A stretch of DNA of 64,000 nt from Alphaproteobacteria bacterium (GTDB lineage: Bacteria; Pseudomonadota; Alphaproteobacteria; GCA-2731375): NCBI GenBank assembly GCA_016776605.1, contig JADHTB010000017.1:23274-87273 (forward strand), in the 5' to 3' direction. The translations under genes were made by a program, and so were the position numbers. This document shows positions 19,994 through 28,949 of the stretch, piece after piece; within the stretch, counting starts at the first letter, position 1; the number at the start of each line of letters is the position of its first letter. Below the pieces are notes generated by a model. That model saw nothing but the letters and a program-made list of their open reading frames with translations. It was not told where the DNA came from and did no database searches.

Positions 19994-20629
19994 ATGGCAG
20001 ATGAAACGCCACAAGATTTCGTCGAAGACGAACAGGATTTGCGCGGCCGGTATGACGCGGTCAGCACCTTGGCGGCGCAAAAATCCGTTCCCACCCTGGA
20101 ACCCCACAGCCGGCGGTTTATCGAACTTTCGCCGTTTCTGTGCATCGCCTCCGCCGACCCCGACGGTCCGGCGGATGTCTCGCCCCGTGGCGATGCCCCT
20201 GGCTTTGTCAAAGTGCTGGATGACCGCACCCTGTTGATCCCGGACCGGATTGGCAACAACCGCCTGGATACCTTCGCCAATATCACCAAAAATCCATACA
20301 TCGGCCTGATTTTTCTGGTCCCCGGCGTGAACGAAACCTTGCGCGTCAACGGTCAGGCGCGAATCTGTACCGATACAGAGGTACTGGCGGAATTTGAAGT
20401 GCGAGGCAAGGTGCCGAAAACCGGCCTGCTGGTCGCCGTCGAAGAGGTGCTGTTTCAATGCGCCAAGGCGCTGATGCGGTCCCGCCTGTGGGAGGACGAT
20501 TACCGGGTTGAACGAAAAGCCGCCATGCCGCCCCTGGGCCATATGATCCGTGATCAGATCGGCGCGTCGCAATCAGCCGATGAGGTCGAGGCCCACGTGC
20601 AAACAAGTTTGAAAGAGCGGATGTATTAA
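19994..20629 (+). CDS. PPOX-class FMN flavoprotein, MSMEG_1061-like
   Basis: This 211-residue split-barrel flavin-binding protein resembles the pyridoxamine 5'-phosphate oxidase-like group named after MSMEG_1061. Characteristic segments are PFLCIASADPDGPADVSPRGD and LLIPDRIGNNRLDTFANI. Such proteins bind FMN (some bind F420) and reduce or oxidise small molecules. Its stop codon overlaps the next start (TAATG), so it is translationally coupled to the phosphatase gene. GGAGAG sits just upstream of the ATG. Confidence 0.87.
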   Translation: MADETPQDFVEDEQDLRGRYDAVSTLAAQKSVPTLEPHSRRFIELSPFLCIASADPDGPADVSPRGDAPGFVKVLDDRTLLIPDRIGNNRLDTFANITKNPYIGLIFLVPGVNETLRVNGQARICTDTEVLAEFEVRGKVPKTGLLVAVEEVLFQCAKALMRSRLWEDDYRVERKAAMPPLGHMIRDQIGASQSADEVEAHVQTSLKERMY

Positions 20630-21177
20630 TGGCGAAATTGTATCTGGTGCGCCATGGTCAGGCCGCCGCCTCGTGGGGCGAGGACCCAGATCCGGGCCTG
20701 AACGACCTGGGTCACGGCCAGGCCGCGGCAATGGCGGCGGCAATGGCGCCCCTGGGGCCGCTGAGCATGATCGTCTCGCCATTGCAGCGAACGCGGGAGA
20801 CGGCGCAACCGCTGGAAACCGCCTGGAACATCAGCGCCGCCGTGGTGCCGGCGATCCGCGAAATCCCCTCGCCCACGGACGATTTAATCAACCGCAGTGA
20901 ATGGCTGGCCAGGGTCATGTCCGGCACCTGGGCCGAGGCGGATGCCTGGCTGCATCCCTGGCGTCAGGGCGTGATCGATACTCTGTTGGGATTGCGGGAA
21001 GACAGCGTCGTCGTCAGCCACTTCGTCGTCATCAACGCCGCCGTCGGCGCCGCCCAGGACGATGACCGGGTAAGGCTGTTTCGGCCCAACAATTGTTCCA
21101 TCACCGTGCTGGAATCGGACGGCGAAAACCTGCGGCTGGTCGAATTGGGCGCGGCGCTCGAGACCAGGATCGGCTAA
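20629..21177 (+). CDS. Histidine phosphatase-family protein
   Basis: A 182-residue phosphoglycerate-mutase-like phosphatase with the catalytic RHG triad at residues 8-10 (LVRHGQA), the second-Arg segment SPLQRTRETA, and a late His in VVSHFVVINA. Members dephosphorylate sugars, nucleotides or proteins; the substrate is not predictable. The ATG overlaps the upstream stop, and the gene ends 3 bases before the second hairpin repeat. Confidence 0.9.
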   Translation: MAKLYLVRHGQAAASWGEDPDPGLNDLGHGQAAAMAAAMAPLGPLSMIVSPLQRTRETAQPLETAWNISAAVVPAIREIPSPTDDLINRSEWLARVMSGTWAEADAWLHPWRQGVIDTLLGLREDSVVVSHFVVINAAVGAAQDDDRVRLFRPNNCSITVLESDGENLRLVELGAALETRIG

Positions 21178-21179
21178 GA

Positions 21180-21235
21180 AATTATGGGGACACAATACTT
21201 ATATCGCTTGACATAAGTATTGTGTCCCCATAATT
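21180..21235. repeat. GGGGACACAATACT hairpin element, copy 2
   Basis: An inverted repeat with 26-base arms (21180-21205 and 21210-21235), one mismatch and a 4-base GCTT loop. The arm core is the same as in copy 1 but the outer flank is AATTAT instead of TAATAC. A short direct repeat, CATAATTGG, follows at once. It separates two convergent genes. Confidence 0.9.
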
Positions 21236-21265
21236 GGCCCATAATTGGAAGGCAAAAAAAGCCCG

Positions 21266-21889
21266 TCACGCCGACCAGGAAAACGGTGCGAAATGGCCGT
21301 TATTGCCTTTGCCCACCATATCCAGATCAAGACCGAAGCCATGGACATGGGTCTGCTTGGAGCGCGCCAGGGCCAGTCGGGTGTTAGCGGGATGGACGGT
21401 ATTGTCGAGATAGAACGGCTCGCCCTTGCCGTTCCGCGAGGCAACGCCCTCGATTTCGTAGGACAGCACATCGGGGATGTTGACCGCGCGCTTCAGGCCG
21501 TCCTGGACAAATTCAATGGCCTTGTACTGGACACCGCGAAAGTCGCTGACCAGGTTATCGCGGATCATCCCCGGGATGCCGCCCGCCTCACCCGCCAGGA
21601 TGCCGGACAGAGCGGCGCGCTGGTCCTGGTTGGCGCTTTCATCCACCACGTTGGCAAAGACCCAGCCGCCGTCAGACATCACCCGGCCCGAGCGGATCAC
21701 CAGGGCAAACTTCAGCCCGGCAAGATCGACGCCGCCACATTGTCCCTGATCAACACGGAAAGCCATCAGGGCATAGCAATGTTCGTGGGTCGCCTCTCCC
21801 TGGGGATTGGTATAGATGCACGGACACAAATAGTCGCAGTTACAGCTTTCCATATACTCGCCGCTGATCTGCCATTTCTTCTCCGCCAT
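21266..21889 (-). CDS. DUF1326-domain protein
   Basis: A 207-residue protein starting with a Cys-rich motif (SCNCDYLCPC, residues 15-24) typical of DUF1326. The family has no established function; the clustered cysteines suggest metal binding or redox activity. Downstream segments such as HEHCYALMAF and a C-terminal HVHGFGLDLD are also family-like. It follows the second nitronate-monooxygenase-like gene on the same strand after 21 bases and is probably co-transcribed. Confidence 0.85.
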   Translation of the reverse strand: MAEKKWQISGEYMESCNCDYLCPCIYTNPQGEATHEHCYALMAFRVDQGQCGGVDLAGLKFALVIRSGRVMSDGGWVFANVVDESANQDQRAALSGILAGEAGGIPGMIRDNLVSDFRGVQYKAIEFVQDGLKRAVNIPDVLSYEIEGVASRNGKGEPFYLDNTVHPANTRLALARSKQTHVHGFGLDLDMVGKGNNGHFAPFSWSA

Positions 21890-21910
21890 GTTTCCCTCCC
21901 CCGTCCAGGC

Positions 21911-22993
21911 CTAACCTGGAGATGCTAAAGCCTTGAGCCGCCGCGCCGCGTCCTCGGATAATCGCAGGGTCAGTTTACCCGCGTCAATCTCCTGTCCAAG
22001 GCTTGCCGCCTGTCCTGACCATAGAGACGAGAAATCAGATTTTCCGCCCGCCTCCGCCTTGGCCTTCAACGGCGCCAAGGCACCGCCCGCCGTTGGAAAG
22101 GGCGGTGTCATATCGGACATCGGCCCGATTTCGCGCATGACGCGGTTAACCAGGCTGCGCGCCGGGCGGCCGGAGAATAGATTGGTCAGGGCGGTCTGGC
22201 CCTCACCGGCCGTCCGCAGCGCCGCGCGGTGCAGATCGCTGATGAGAGCCTCCGGCGTGAACAGGTAGGCCGTGCCGACCTGCGCGCCCGATGCCCCCAG
22301 CGCGAAAGCGGCGGCGATGCCCCGCCCATCCCCAATTCCGCCCGCCGCGATCACAGGCACTTTCACCGCATCGACGATTTGAGGCACCAGCGCCATGGTG
22401 CCGGCCTGGGTTGCGATATTGTCGGTCAGGAACATGCCGCGATGTCCGCCCGCCTCGACGCCTTGGGCGATAATCACATCGCAACCATGCTCCTCGAGCC
22501 AGCGCGCCTCTTCGACCGAGGTCGCCGAGCTCATGACGCGGCAACCCGCCGCCTTCACCCGCTCCAGCAATGTCGGGACCGGCAGCCCGAAATGAAAACT
22601 CACGACCTCCGGCTTCAGGTCCTCGACAATTCCGCACATATGGTCATCGAACGGCGCCCGGTTGGCAGCGGCTGTCTTGGCCGAGGCGTCCAAGCCGAAC
22701 GCGTCATAATAACCCGCCAGATGCGCTTTCCATGCCGCCTCGCGGCCGGGATCGGACTGCGCCGGGGCATGACAGAAAAAGTTCACGTTGATCGGTTTTT
22801 TGGTCTGTTGCCGAATAACACCGATCTCGGCCCGCACCTTGTCCGCATCCAACATGGCGCAGGGCAACGATCCAAGCCCACCCGCCTCGCAGGTCGCGAT
22901 GGCCATCGCCGCGCCGCCCGCACCCGCCATTGGCGCCTGAATTATCGGCAGTTCCACACCGACCAGGTCCAAAAATTCACGATTTGGCCACAT
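21911..22993 (-). CDS. Nitronate monooxygenase-like FMN protein (2)
   Basis: A 360-residue NPD-family TIM barrel. Recognisable segments are LPIIQAPMAGAG at the N-terminus, AQGVEAGGHRGMF for FMN phosphate binding, and ALGASGAQVGTAYLFTPEA. It is more like the canonical bacterial nitronate monooxygenase layout than the gene at 18785. It lies between an amidohydrolase and DUF1326 on the same strand. Function within the family is tentative. Confidence 0.9.
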   Translation of the reverse strand: MWPNREFLDLVGVELPIIQAPMAGAGGAAMAIATCEAGGLGSLPCAMLDADKVRAEIGVIRQQTKKPINVNFFCHAPAQSDPGREAAWKAHLAGYYDAFGLDASAKTAAANRAPFDDHMCGIVEDLKPEVVSFHFGLPVPTLLERVKAAGCRVMSSATSVEEARWLEEHGCDVIIAQGVEAGGHRGMFLTDNIATQAGTMALVPQIVDAVKVPVIAAGGIGDGRGIAAAFALGASGAQVGTAYLFTPEALISDLHRAALRTAGEGQTALTNLFSGRPARSLVNRVMREIGPMSDMTPPFPTAGGALAPLKAKAEAGGKSDFSSLWSGQAASLGQEIDAGKLTLRLSEDAARRLKALASPG

Positions 22994-23027
22994 ATCTTCC
23001 GGCTCCCTCCACTCAACAAGGTTATGA

Positions 23028-24098
23028 TCAGCTCAGCCGGTAGGCCCGCCGTGCCGTGCCGCTGAACAAGGCCTCCCGCTCCGCTGGCGAGGCGGCGGCG
23101 GTCAAATGCTTGAAGGCATTCCACAGGGCGGCGTAGCCGATGCCCATCTTGTCGACGGGAAAATTACTTTCGAAGGTGCAGCGTTCCGCCCCAAACAATT
23201 CAATGCAGGTCTCGATGTTGGGCCGCCAGAGTTCCGCCAGCTCCATTGACGTGGGCGGCGCCGGCGCATTGAAATAATCGAAGGCGGCCAGACGCATCAT
23301 CATGCCGCCCAGTTTCATGGTGACGTTGGGGCATTGCGCCAATTCGGCCATGCCCGCCCGCCACTGGGCGAATGCTTCGTCGCGCTTGTCTGTATAAACG
23401 CCATAGCCCAACAGCCCGCCACAGTGGTTCATGATGATATTGGCGTCGGGACAGGCCCGCGCCAGATCGATCAATTCCGCCAGTTGCGGATGATACAGCC
23501 AGGCGTCCAGGGACAGGCCCAGGGCGGTCAGACGATCCAATCCGGCGCGAAAATCCGCCTGGCCATACAGGCCGACGCCCTCGCTGTGATGCCCATTGCC
23601 GATCACCGGATCGGCATCCCAACCGGCGGCATGGCGGACGCCGCGATAGCGCCCGGCCCCGGCCCGGATTGATGCCTCCAACACCGGTTCCACCCGATCA
23701 CCCAGGGTCAAATCGGCAAAACCCACAATGCCGGCCGCGACACGGGTCGGGCCGTAAAGGCCACTGGCGCTCATGGCGGCGACGCCGGCGGCGAATTCCA
23801 CCTCTCCCACCGGGCGCATTTCCTCCGGTCCCCGGGCCCGGTACATGGAGCCGCATTCCATATAGACCGTGGCCACGACGTTGTGGCCGCCACCCTCGCG
23901 CGTGCCCACATCGTCCAGCCATTGGGGCAGCAGATAGCGATGCTTTTTCTGATCCCAAAGGTGATGATGGGTATCGATAATGGGCAAATCCGGGTCGAGG
24001 ATTTCCTCGGCCGGGCGCTGGCCCAGCCAGGCCTCGTTGGGCGGAAAAATACGGCCAAAAGGCGTTGGCTGTCTGGCTGGCTGTTTGGCATCGGTCAT
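23028..24098 (-). CDS. Amidohydrolase-2 family TIM-barrel metal hydrolase
   Basis: A 356-residue protein of the COG3618-type amidohydrolase family. The N-terminal metal motif DTHHHLWD is near residue 43, INHCGG-like NHCGGLLGYG contributes a further ligand, and the late FESNFPVDK segment holds the catalytic Asp region. Family members hydrolyse lactones or decarboxylate aromatic acids. It is separated by 6 bases from the acyl-CoA synthetase gene upstream on the same strand, so the two are very likely one operon. Confidence 0.88.
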   Translation of the reverse strand: MTDAKQPARQPTPFGRIFPPNEAWLGQRPAEEILDPDLPIIDTHHHLWDQKKHRYLLPQWLDDVGTREGGGHNVVATVYMECGSMYRARGPEEMRPVGEVEFAAGVAAMSASGLYGPTRVAAGIVGFADLTLGDRVEPVLEASIRAGAGRYRGVRHAAGWDADPVIGNGHHSEGVGLYGQADFRAGLDRLTALGLSLDAWLYHPQLAELIDLARACPDANIIMNHCGGLLGYGVYTDKRDEAFAQWRAGMAELAQCPNVTMKLGGMMMRLAAFDYFNAPAPPTSMELAELWRPNIETCIELFGAERCTFESNFPVDKMGIGYAALWNAFKHLTAAASPAEREALFSGTARRAYRLS

Positions 24099-24104
24099 CG
24101 CGGG

Positions 24105-26213
24105 CTACTCCGTCTTGGTAAGGATCAGCGCATCCACGGCAATGGCGCCCTCACCCTTGGCCTTCACCAGGAAAGGATTGATATCGATGCTTTCGATCAC
24201 ATCCGCATGGGCCGCGGCATAGACTGAAAGCTGGCACAACCCCAGGGCCAGGGCATCCACGTCCGCCGCGGGCTGGCCGCGCACGCCATCCAACAGGGCC
24301 CGGCCGCGCACTTCGTCGATCATCCGGTGGGCCTCGTCCAGGCCGAACGGGGCGACGCGGAAGGTCACATCCTTCAAGACTTCAACAAAGATCCCGCCCA
24401 GCCCGAATAACACCACCGGGCCAAACACCGGATCACGATGCACACCGATAATGGTTTCAACGCCGCCCGAAATCATCGGCGCCACCAGTACGCCATCGAT
24501 GACCGCATCCTTGGCATGCTGCCCGACAGCGGCCATGATCGCCTGATAGCCGGCCCGCACCGCGTCCACCGATTGCAGGTTCAACTTCACGCCACCAATA
24601 TCGGATTTGTGCTGGATGTCGGCGGAGACAATTTTCAGCACCACCGGATAACCGACTTCCATGGCCGCCTGGGCCGCGTCATCGGCCGAGGATGCCAAGC
24701 GGCCCGGCGCCATGGGCAGGCCGGCCCGCGCCAGAATTTCCGCCGCCTCCACTTCCGACAGGGCGCGGTTGGGCGGCGCAAAGGCAGCCGCCGGCAGGCT
24801 GGGCGGCGCGTCGCTGTCAACCCGGACAAAGCCACGGCCAAAGCCGACCAGAGCGGCAATCGCCCGGATCGCCCGGTTCGGATCCTCGATCACCAGATAT
24901 TTCAGGCTTTCCAGATATTCCCGGTCTGGCTGACGGCAGACCATGGACAGGATCATCAGATCATCGGGGAAGTCCCGGCGCACCCGTTCCAGCACCTCGG
25001 TGATTTGGCCGATCATACGCTCAGAGAGGCCGACGGTAGACAAAAAGATCAGGATGGCATCACAGTCGCCGTCGGTCAGCATGGTCCGCAGGCTGCCTTC
25101 GAACACCGGCATATCGTTTAACATTTGCGCCGTGGTATCGACCGGATTGCGCACCGCCGCCAGGGGCATCAACTGTTTCAAGGCTTTTTGCGCCTTGGCG
25201 GGCAGTTCCGGCACCTCCAAATCATGCAGCGCCGCGATATCGGAAGTCAGCACGCCAATGCCCCCCGATATGGTCACGATGCCCAGGCGGTTGCGGTCCG
25301 GGAACTGTCCGGCGGAAGCGGCGCTGGCCACATCCAGCATCTCGTCCATGGAATAGACCCGGCAAACCCCATATTGCCGGAACATGGCGTCATAGATGGC
25401 ATCGGCGCCGGCCAGCGATGCCGTGTGACTGCTGGCGGCCACGGCGCCAACCTCGGATGAGCCGACCTTCATCATCACCACGGCCTTGCCATTGGCCCTG
25501 GCGGCGGTGAAGGCCTGCATCAGCCTCTCTGGCTTACGGGTGCCTTCGATATAGGCGGCAATGACAGTGGTGCCTGGATCGTCGGCACAAAAGGCAATGC
25601 AATCGGCTACATCCACGTCGACCTCGTTGCCGGTCGTTATCCAATTGCGGATACCCAGGCCGCGCTCCCGCGATAGCACCATGATATGGCCGCCGACGGC
25701 GCCAGATTGGCTGATGACCGAGATATTGCCGGGTTTTGGCCAGCCACGTTCAAACGAGGAGGCAAAGGTGCCAACGGCAAAGCTGGCCGCGTTCAGCATG
25801 CCCATGCAGTTCGGCCCAACCATGCGCATACCGCTGCTTTGGGCGATGGCATCCAATTCGGCCTGCCATTGGGCGCCTTCCTCACTCACTTCCGCGAAGC
25901 CGGAGGAAAAGATCACCACGGACCGGACCCCGGCCGTGGCGCAGTTGCGCACCGCCTCCACCACCATTGGTGCGGGCACGGTCACCACGCACATATCCAC
26001 CACCTCGGGTACGTCGCGGATATCCTTATAGGCCGGCAGGCCCTGGATCATGCCGCCGCGTGGATTGATGGGATAGATGGTGCCGGCGTAGCCTGCCTCT
26101 TTCATGAAGCGGATCGGCCGGCCACCGAACTTCAACACATTGTCGGATGCGCCAATGATGGCGATGACTTGAGGATCGAACAGAGGGGCAAGGGAACCAG
26201 GCTGACTAGACAC
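24105..26213 (-). CDS. ADP-forming acyl-CoA synthetase (acetate-CoA ligase family)
   Basis: An alpha-beta fused NDP-forming acyl-CoA synthetase of about 702 residues. The N-terminal CoA-binding domain has IIGASDN, the ligase domain has ISQSGAVGG and the phospho-His segment SHTASLAG, and the C-terminal third is an ATP-grasp domain. It interconverts acid + CoA + ATP and acyl-CoA + ADP + Pi. The start is uncertain. I prefer the GTG at 26213, which has GGAG 9 bases upstream; ATG 26228 has its purine run directly abutting. The acid substrate is unknown. It heads the operon with the amidohydrolase. Confidence 0.88.
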   Translation of the reverse strand: MSSQPGSLAPLFDPQVIAIIGASDNVLKFGGRPIRFMKEAGYAGTIYPINPRGGMIQGLPAYKDIRDVPEVVDMCVVTVPAPMVVEAVRNCATAGVRSVVIFSSGFAEVSEEGAQWQAELDAIAQSSGMRMVGPNCMGMLNAASFAVGTFASSFERGWPKPGNISVISQSGAVGGHIMVLSRERGLGIRNWITTGNEVDVDVADCIAFCADDPGTTVIAAYIEGTRKPERLMQAFTAARANGKAVVMMKVGSSEVGAVAASSHTASLAGADAIYDAMFRQYGVCRVYSMDEMLDVASAASAGQFPDRNRLGIVTISGGIGVLTSDIAALHDLEVPELPAKAQKALKQLMPLAAVRNPVDTTAQMLNDMPVFEGSLRTMLTDGDCDAILIFLSTVGLSERMIGQITEVLERVRRDFPDDLMILSMVCRQPDREYLESLKYLVIEDPNRAIRAIAALVGFGRGFVRVDSDAPPSLPAAAFAPPNRALSEVEAAEILARAGLPMAPGRLASSADDAAQAAMEVGYPVVLKIVSADIQHKSDIGGVKLNLQSVDAVRAGYQAIMAAVGQHAKDAVIDGVLVAPMISGGVETIIGVHRDPVFGPVVLFGLGGIFVEVLKDVTFRVAPFGLDEAHRMIDEVRGRALLDGVRGQPAADVDALALGLCQLSVYAAAHADVIESIDINPFLVKAKGEGAIAVDALILTKTE

Positions 26214-26530
26214 GACGACACGCTCCATCCTTTGGCGGCGCATGCCGTACAATGGCCGCACCCTGTTTCTAAATTATTTCCCCAGACCACGGCGCCCGGC
26301 ACCAAGTCGAAATAGGGGCCGCAACGAACCAATGCCGCCCATCCAGAACCGCTGATTGTGGCCGCTGCGGGTTGAGCCGTCAATGCAGCTGATATAAAGC
26401 CCTCGGAATTTTATGCCCCTCGTTTGACGCCCCGGTTTTGACGCCATTGTACCGGCTGGATCAGCCGGGTAGGCTTCAGGAAAAGCAGAAACGCTGTGTC
26501 CTCGAAGCCACCATATGTAGGGAGTTGAGC

Positions 26531-27685
26531 ATGGAATTCGCATTCACGGACGAACAGGACGCCATCCGCGATACGGCCCGGCGGTTTGCCAGGGAGCGCC
26601 TGGCACCCGGTTTCCGTCAGCGCGAACAAGACCGCAGGATTGGCCGGGATGTAATCGCGGAAATGGGAGCGCTGGGTCTGATCGGCGCCGATCTTCCCGC
26701 CGAGTTTGGCGGCCTGGGCCTGGACTGCGTGACCGCCGGCGTTATCATCGAAGAGATCGCCGCCGCTGACCTGAGCGTTGCCTATATTCAGTTGATCGGC
26801 TCGTTGAACGGCAAGATGCTGGCTGCCCACGCGACCCCGGAGCTTGCGGCCAAGGCCATCGGCGATCTGTGCGCGGGACGCAGTATTACCGCCCTGGGTC
26901 TGACGGAGCCCGGCGGTGGGTCCGATGCCGCCAACCTGAAACTGCGGGCCCGCCGGGACGGTGATGACTACATACTGAATGGCGAAAAGACCTCGATCTC
27001 ATTAAGCACCCAGGCGGATACCATCCTGCTGTTCGCACGCACGGGCAGCGAAGAGCAACGCGCCCATGGGGTCAGCACCTTTTATGCCCCGCTTGATGGC
27101 GCCGGCATCAGCCGCACCGAATTTGACGATATGGGCAGCGGCGCGGTCGGGCGTGGCTCGTTGTTTTTTGACGACGTGCGCATCCCCGCCGATTGCCTGC
27201 TGGGCGAGGAAGGGGCCGGCTTTCGGCAAATCATGGGTGGGTTCGATTTTTCCCGCGCGTTGATTGGTCTGCAAGTACTGGGTGCCGCCCGTGCCTCGCT
27301 GGAAGAGGCCTGGAAATACAGTACCGAGCGGGAGGCCTTCGGCAATCCCATCGCGGCCTATCAAGGAGTGACCCAGCCTCTGGCCGAATGCGAGACTTTC
27401 CTGGAAGCAGCGACCTTGCTTTGTTACAAGACCCTGTGGCTGCGCGACCGGGAGCTGCCCCATACCAAAGAGGCGGCCATGGTAAAATGGTGGGCGCCGA
27501 AGGTCGCCTTCGACATTATTCATCAATGCCTGCTGACCCATGGCCATTACGGCTATACCAAGGATCTGCCGTTCGAACAGCGCATGCGTGACGTTCTTGG
27601 CCTACAGATCGGCGATGGCACGGCGCAAATTCAAAAAATGATTATCGCCCGGGAAATCGTCGGGCGCGTTGCCTTACCTTACTAA
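26531..27685 (+). CDS. Acyl-CoA dehydrogenase
   Basis: A 384-residue FAD enzyme that desaturates acyl-CoA at C2-C3 and passes electrons to ETF. The N-terminal helix domain begins MEFAFTDEQ, the FAD/substrate strand has LTEPGGGSDAANL, and the C-terminal helices carry REAFGNPIAAYQG and IGDGTAQIQK. The ATG at 26531 is preceded by GGGAGTTGAGC; a longer upstream extension lacks such a site. It is followed by an enoyl-CoA hydratase gene, giving two consecutive beta-oxidation-type steps. Chain length is not predictable. Confidence 0.93.
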   Translation: MEFAFTDEQDAIRDTARRFARERLAPGFRQREQDRRIGRDVIAEMGALGLIGADLPAEFGGLGLDCVTAGVIIEEIAAADLSVAYIQLIGSLNGKMLAAHATPELAAKAIGDLCAGRSITALGLTEPGGGSDAANLKLRARRDGDDYILNGEKTSISLSTQADTILLFARTGSEEQRAHGVSTFYAPLDGAGISRTEFDDMGSGAVGRGSLFFDDVRIPADCLLGEEGAGFRQIMGGFDFSRALIGLQVLGAARASLEEAWKYSTEREAFGNPIAAYQGVTQPLAECETFLEAATLLCYKTLWLRDRELPHTKEAAMVKWWAPKVAFDIIHQCLLTHGHYGYTKDLPFEQRMRDVLGLQIGDGTAQIQKMIIAREIVGRVALPY

Positions 27686-27710
27686 GCATTCCGTGATTAA
27701 GCATTCCGTG
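27683..27710. repeat. 15-bp tandem duplication at the acyl-CoA dehydrogenase stop
   Basis: TAAGCATTCCGTG occurs at 27683-27695 and again at 27698-27710, with AT between, giving a 15-bp unit. The first copy includes the TAA stop codon. This resembles the gloA case at 14298-14333. Confidence 0.9.
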
Positions 27711-27720
27711 GGAGAGACAG

Positions 27721-28506
27721 ATGAGCGAAAGTGAAAATCCCGTTCTGACCGACGTCGTTGATGGCGTCGGCATCATGACCCTGAACCGGCCGGACAAATT
27801 CAATTGCATATCGAGCGGCCTGATGGATGGCATGAGTGCCGCCATCGAAGCCTTCGACAACGACCAGGGCGTGCGGGTCATTCTGCTGAATGCGAAAGGC
27901 AAAACATTTTGCACCGGCGCCGATCTGGACGAGGTGATGGCGGCGCGTAAAAGCCGCGATACGCTGAAGGCCTACATCGGCCGTATTCATGGGGTATTCC
28001 GCCGCCTGGAAACCTCTCCCCTGCCCGTGGTAGTCGCCATAAACGGCCTGGCCCTGGCGGGCGGCATCGAGATGATGATGGCCTGCGACGTAGCCTTCGC
28101 CGCCGAGAGCGCGAGGATCGGCGATCAACATGCCCAATATGGCCTGATACCGGGCGGCGGTGGCACGCAACGTCTGCCGCGGCTGGTCGGCCTGCGCCGG
28201 GCCTTGGACCTGATGTACACCAATCGTTGGCTGGACGCGGCGGAGGCGGAGCGTTGGGGCCTGGTCAACTACGTCGTGGCCGACGAGGCCCTGGCCGAGG
28301 CGAGCCTGGATTACTGCCGCAATCTGGCCGGGAAAAGCCGCGCCGGCCTGACCGCCATGAAGCACCTCTCCCGCCAGGGTCTGGAAATCAGTCCCTCTGA
28401 TGGCCTGACACTGGAAGAGGACGCAGTGGCTGATGGCCTGATGGGCGGGGACGTAGAGGAAGGCCTGGCCGCCTTCCAGGCCCGCCGCGAACCGAATTTC
28501 GTTTAG
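27721..28506 (+). CDS. Enoyl-CoA hydratase/isomerase-family protein
   Basis: A crotonase-fold protein of 261 residues. The first oxyanion-hole segment is KTFCTGADLDE and the second is ALAGGIEMMMACD. The Glu in GLIPGGGGTQRLPR occupies the position of a hydratase catalytic Glu. It probably adds water to the enoyl-CoA made by the dehydrogenase encoded just upstream. GGGAGAGACAG before the ATG is a good ribosome-binding site. Confidence 0.92.
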   Translation: MSESENPVLTDVVDGVGIMTLNRPDKFNCISSGLMDGMSAAIEAFDNDQGVRVILLNAKGKTFCTGADLDEVMAARKSRDTLKAYIGRIHGVFRRLETSPLPVVVAINGLALAGGIEMMMACDVAFAAESARIGDQHAQYGLIPGGGGTQRLPRLVGLRRALDLMYTNRWLDAAEAERWGLVNYVVADEALAEASLDYCRNLAGKSRAGLTAMKHLSRQGLEISPSDGLTLEEDAVADGLMGGDVEEGLAAFQARREPNFV

Positions 28507-28516
28507 GGAGCCCCGC

Positions 28517-28948
28517 ATGCCGCGTTCTTACCCGGATCGTCCCATGGTCGGCGTCGGCGCCGTGGTCTTCAAGGATAATGAGGTTCTGCTGATCCGCCGT
28601 GGCAAGGAGCCGCGCAGGGGGGATTGGAGCATCCCCGGCGGCATGCAGGAACTGGGCGAAACAATATTCGCCGCTGCCGCAAGGGAGGTGATGGAGGAAA
28701 CCGCCATCGCCATCCAAAACATCGCCCTGATCGACGTCATAGATTCCATCACACCCGATGCCCATGGCCGGGTGCGGTACCATTACACCCTGGTCGACGT
28801 GGTGGCGGAATGGCAAAGCGGCGAGGCGGTTGGTGGATCCGATGCCATGCATGCCGAATTCATGCCCCTGCACCGGGTCGCCGGCACCGGCCTGTGGTCG
28901 GAGACCCAGCGCATCATCAATATGGCGCGGGACCTGCGCGGTCTTTGA
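28517..28948 (+). CDS. NUDIX hydrolase
   Basis: A 143-residue protein with a complete Nudix box (GGMQELGE...REVMEETAI, residues 42-64), which binds Mg and hydrolyses nucleoside diphosphates linked to another group. The size and the early RRGKEPRRGDWSIPGG segment match ADP-ribose/ADP-sugar pyrophosphatase-type members. It starts 10 bases after the enoyl-CoA hydratase stop and its TGA nearly abuts the ABC permease start. Substrate not determined. Confidence 0.9.
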   Translation: MPRSYPDRPMVGVGAVVFKDNEVLLIRRGKEPRRGDWSIPGGMQELGETIFAAAAREVMEETAIAIQNIALIDVIDSITPDAHGRVRYHYTLVDVVAEWQSGEAVGGSDAMHAEFMPLHRVAGTGLWSETQRIINMARDLRGL

Positions 28949-28949
28949 T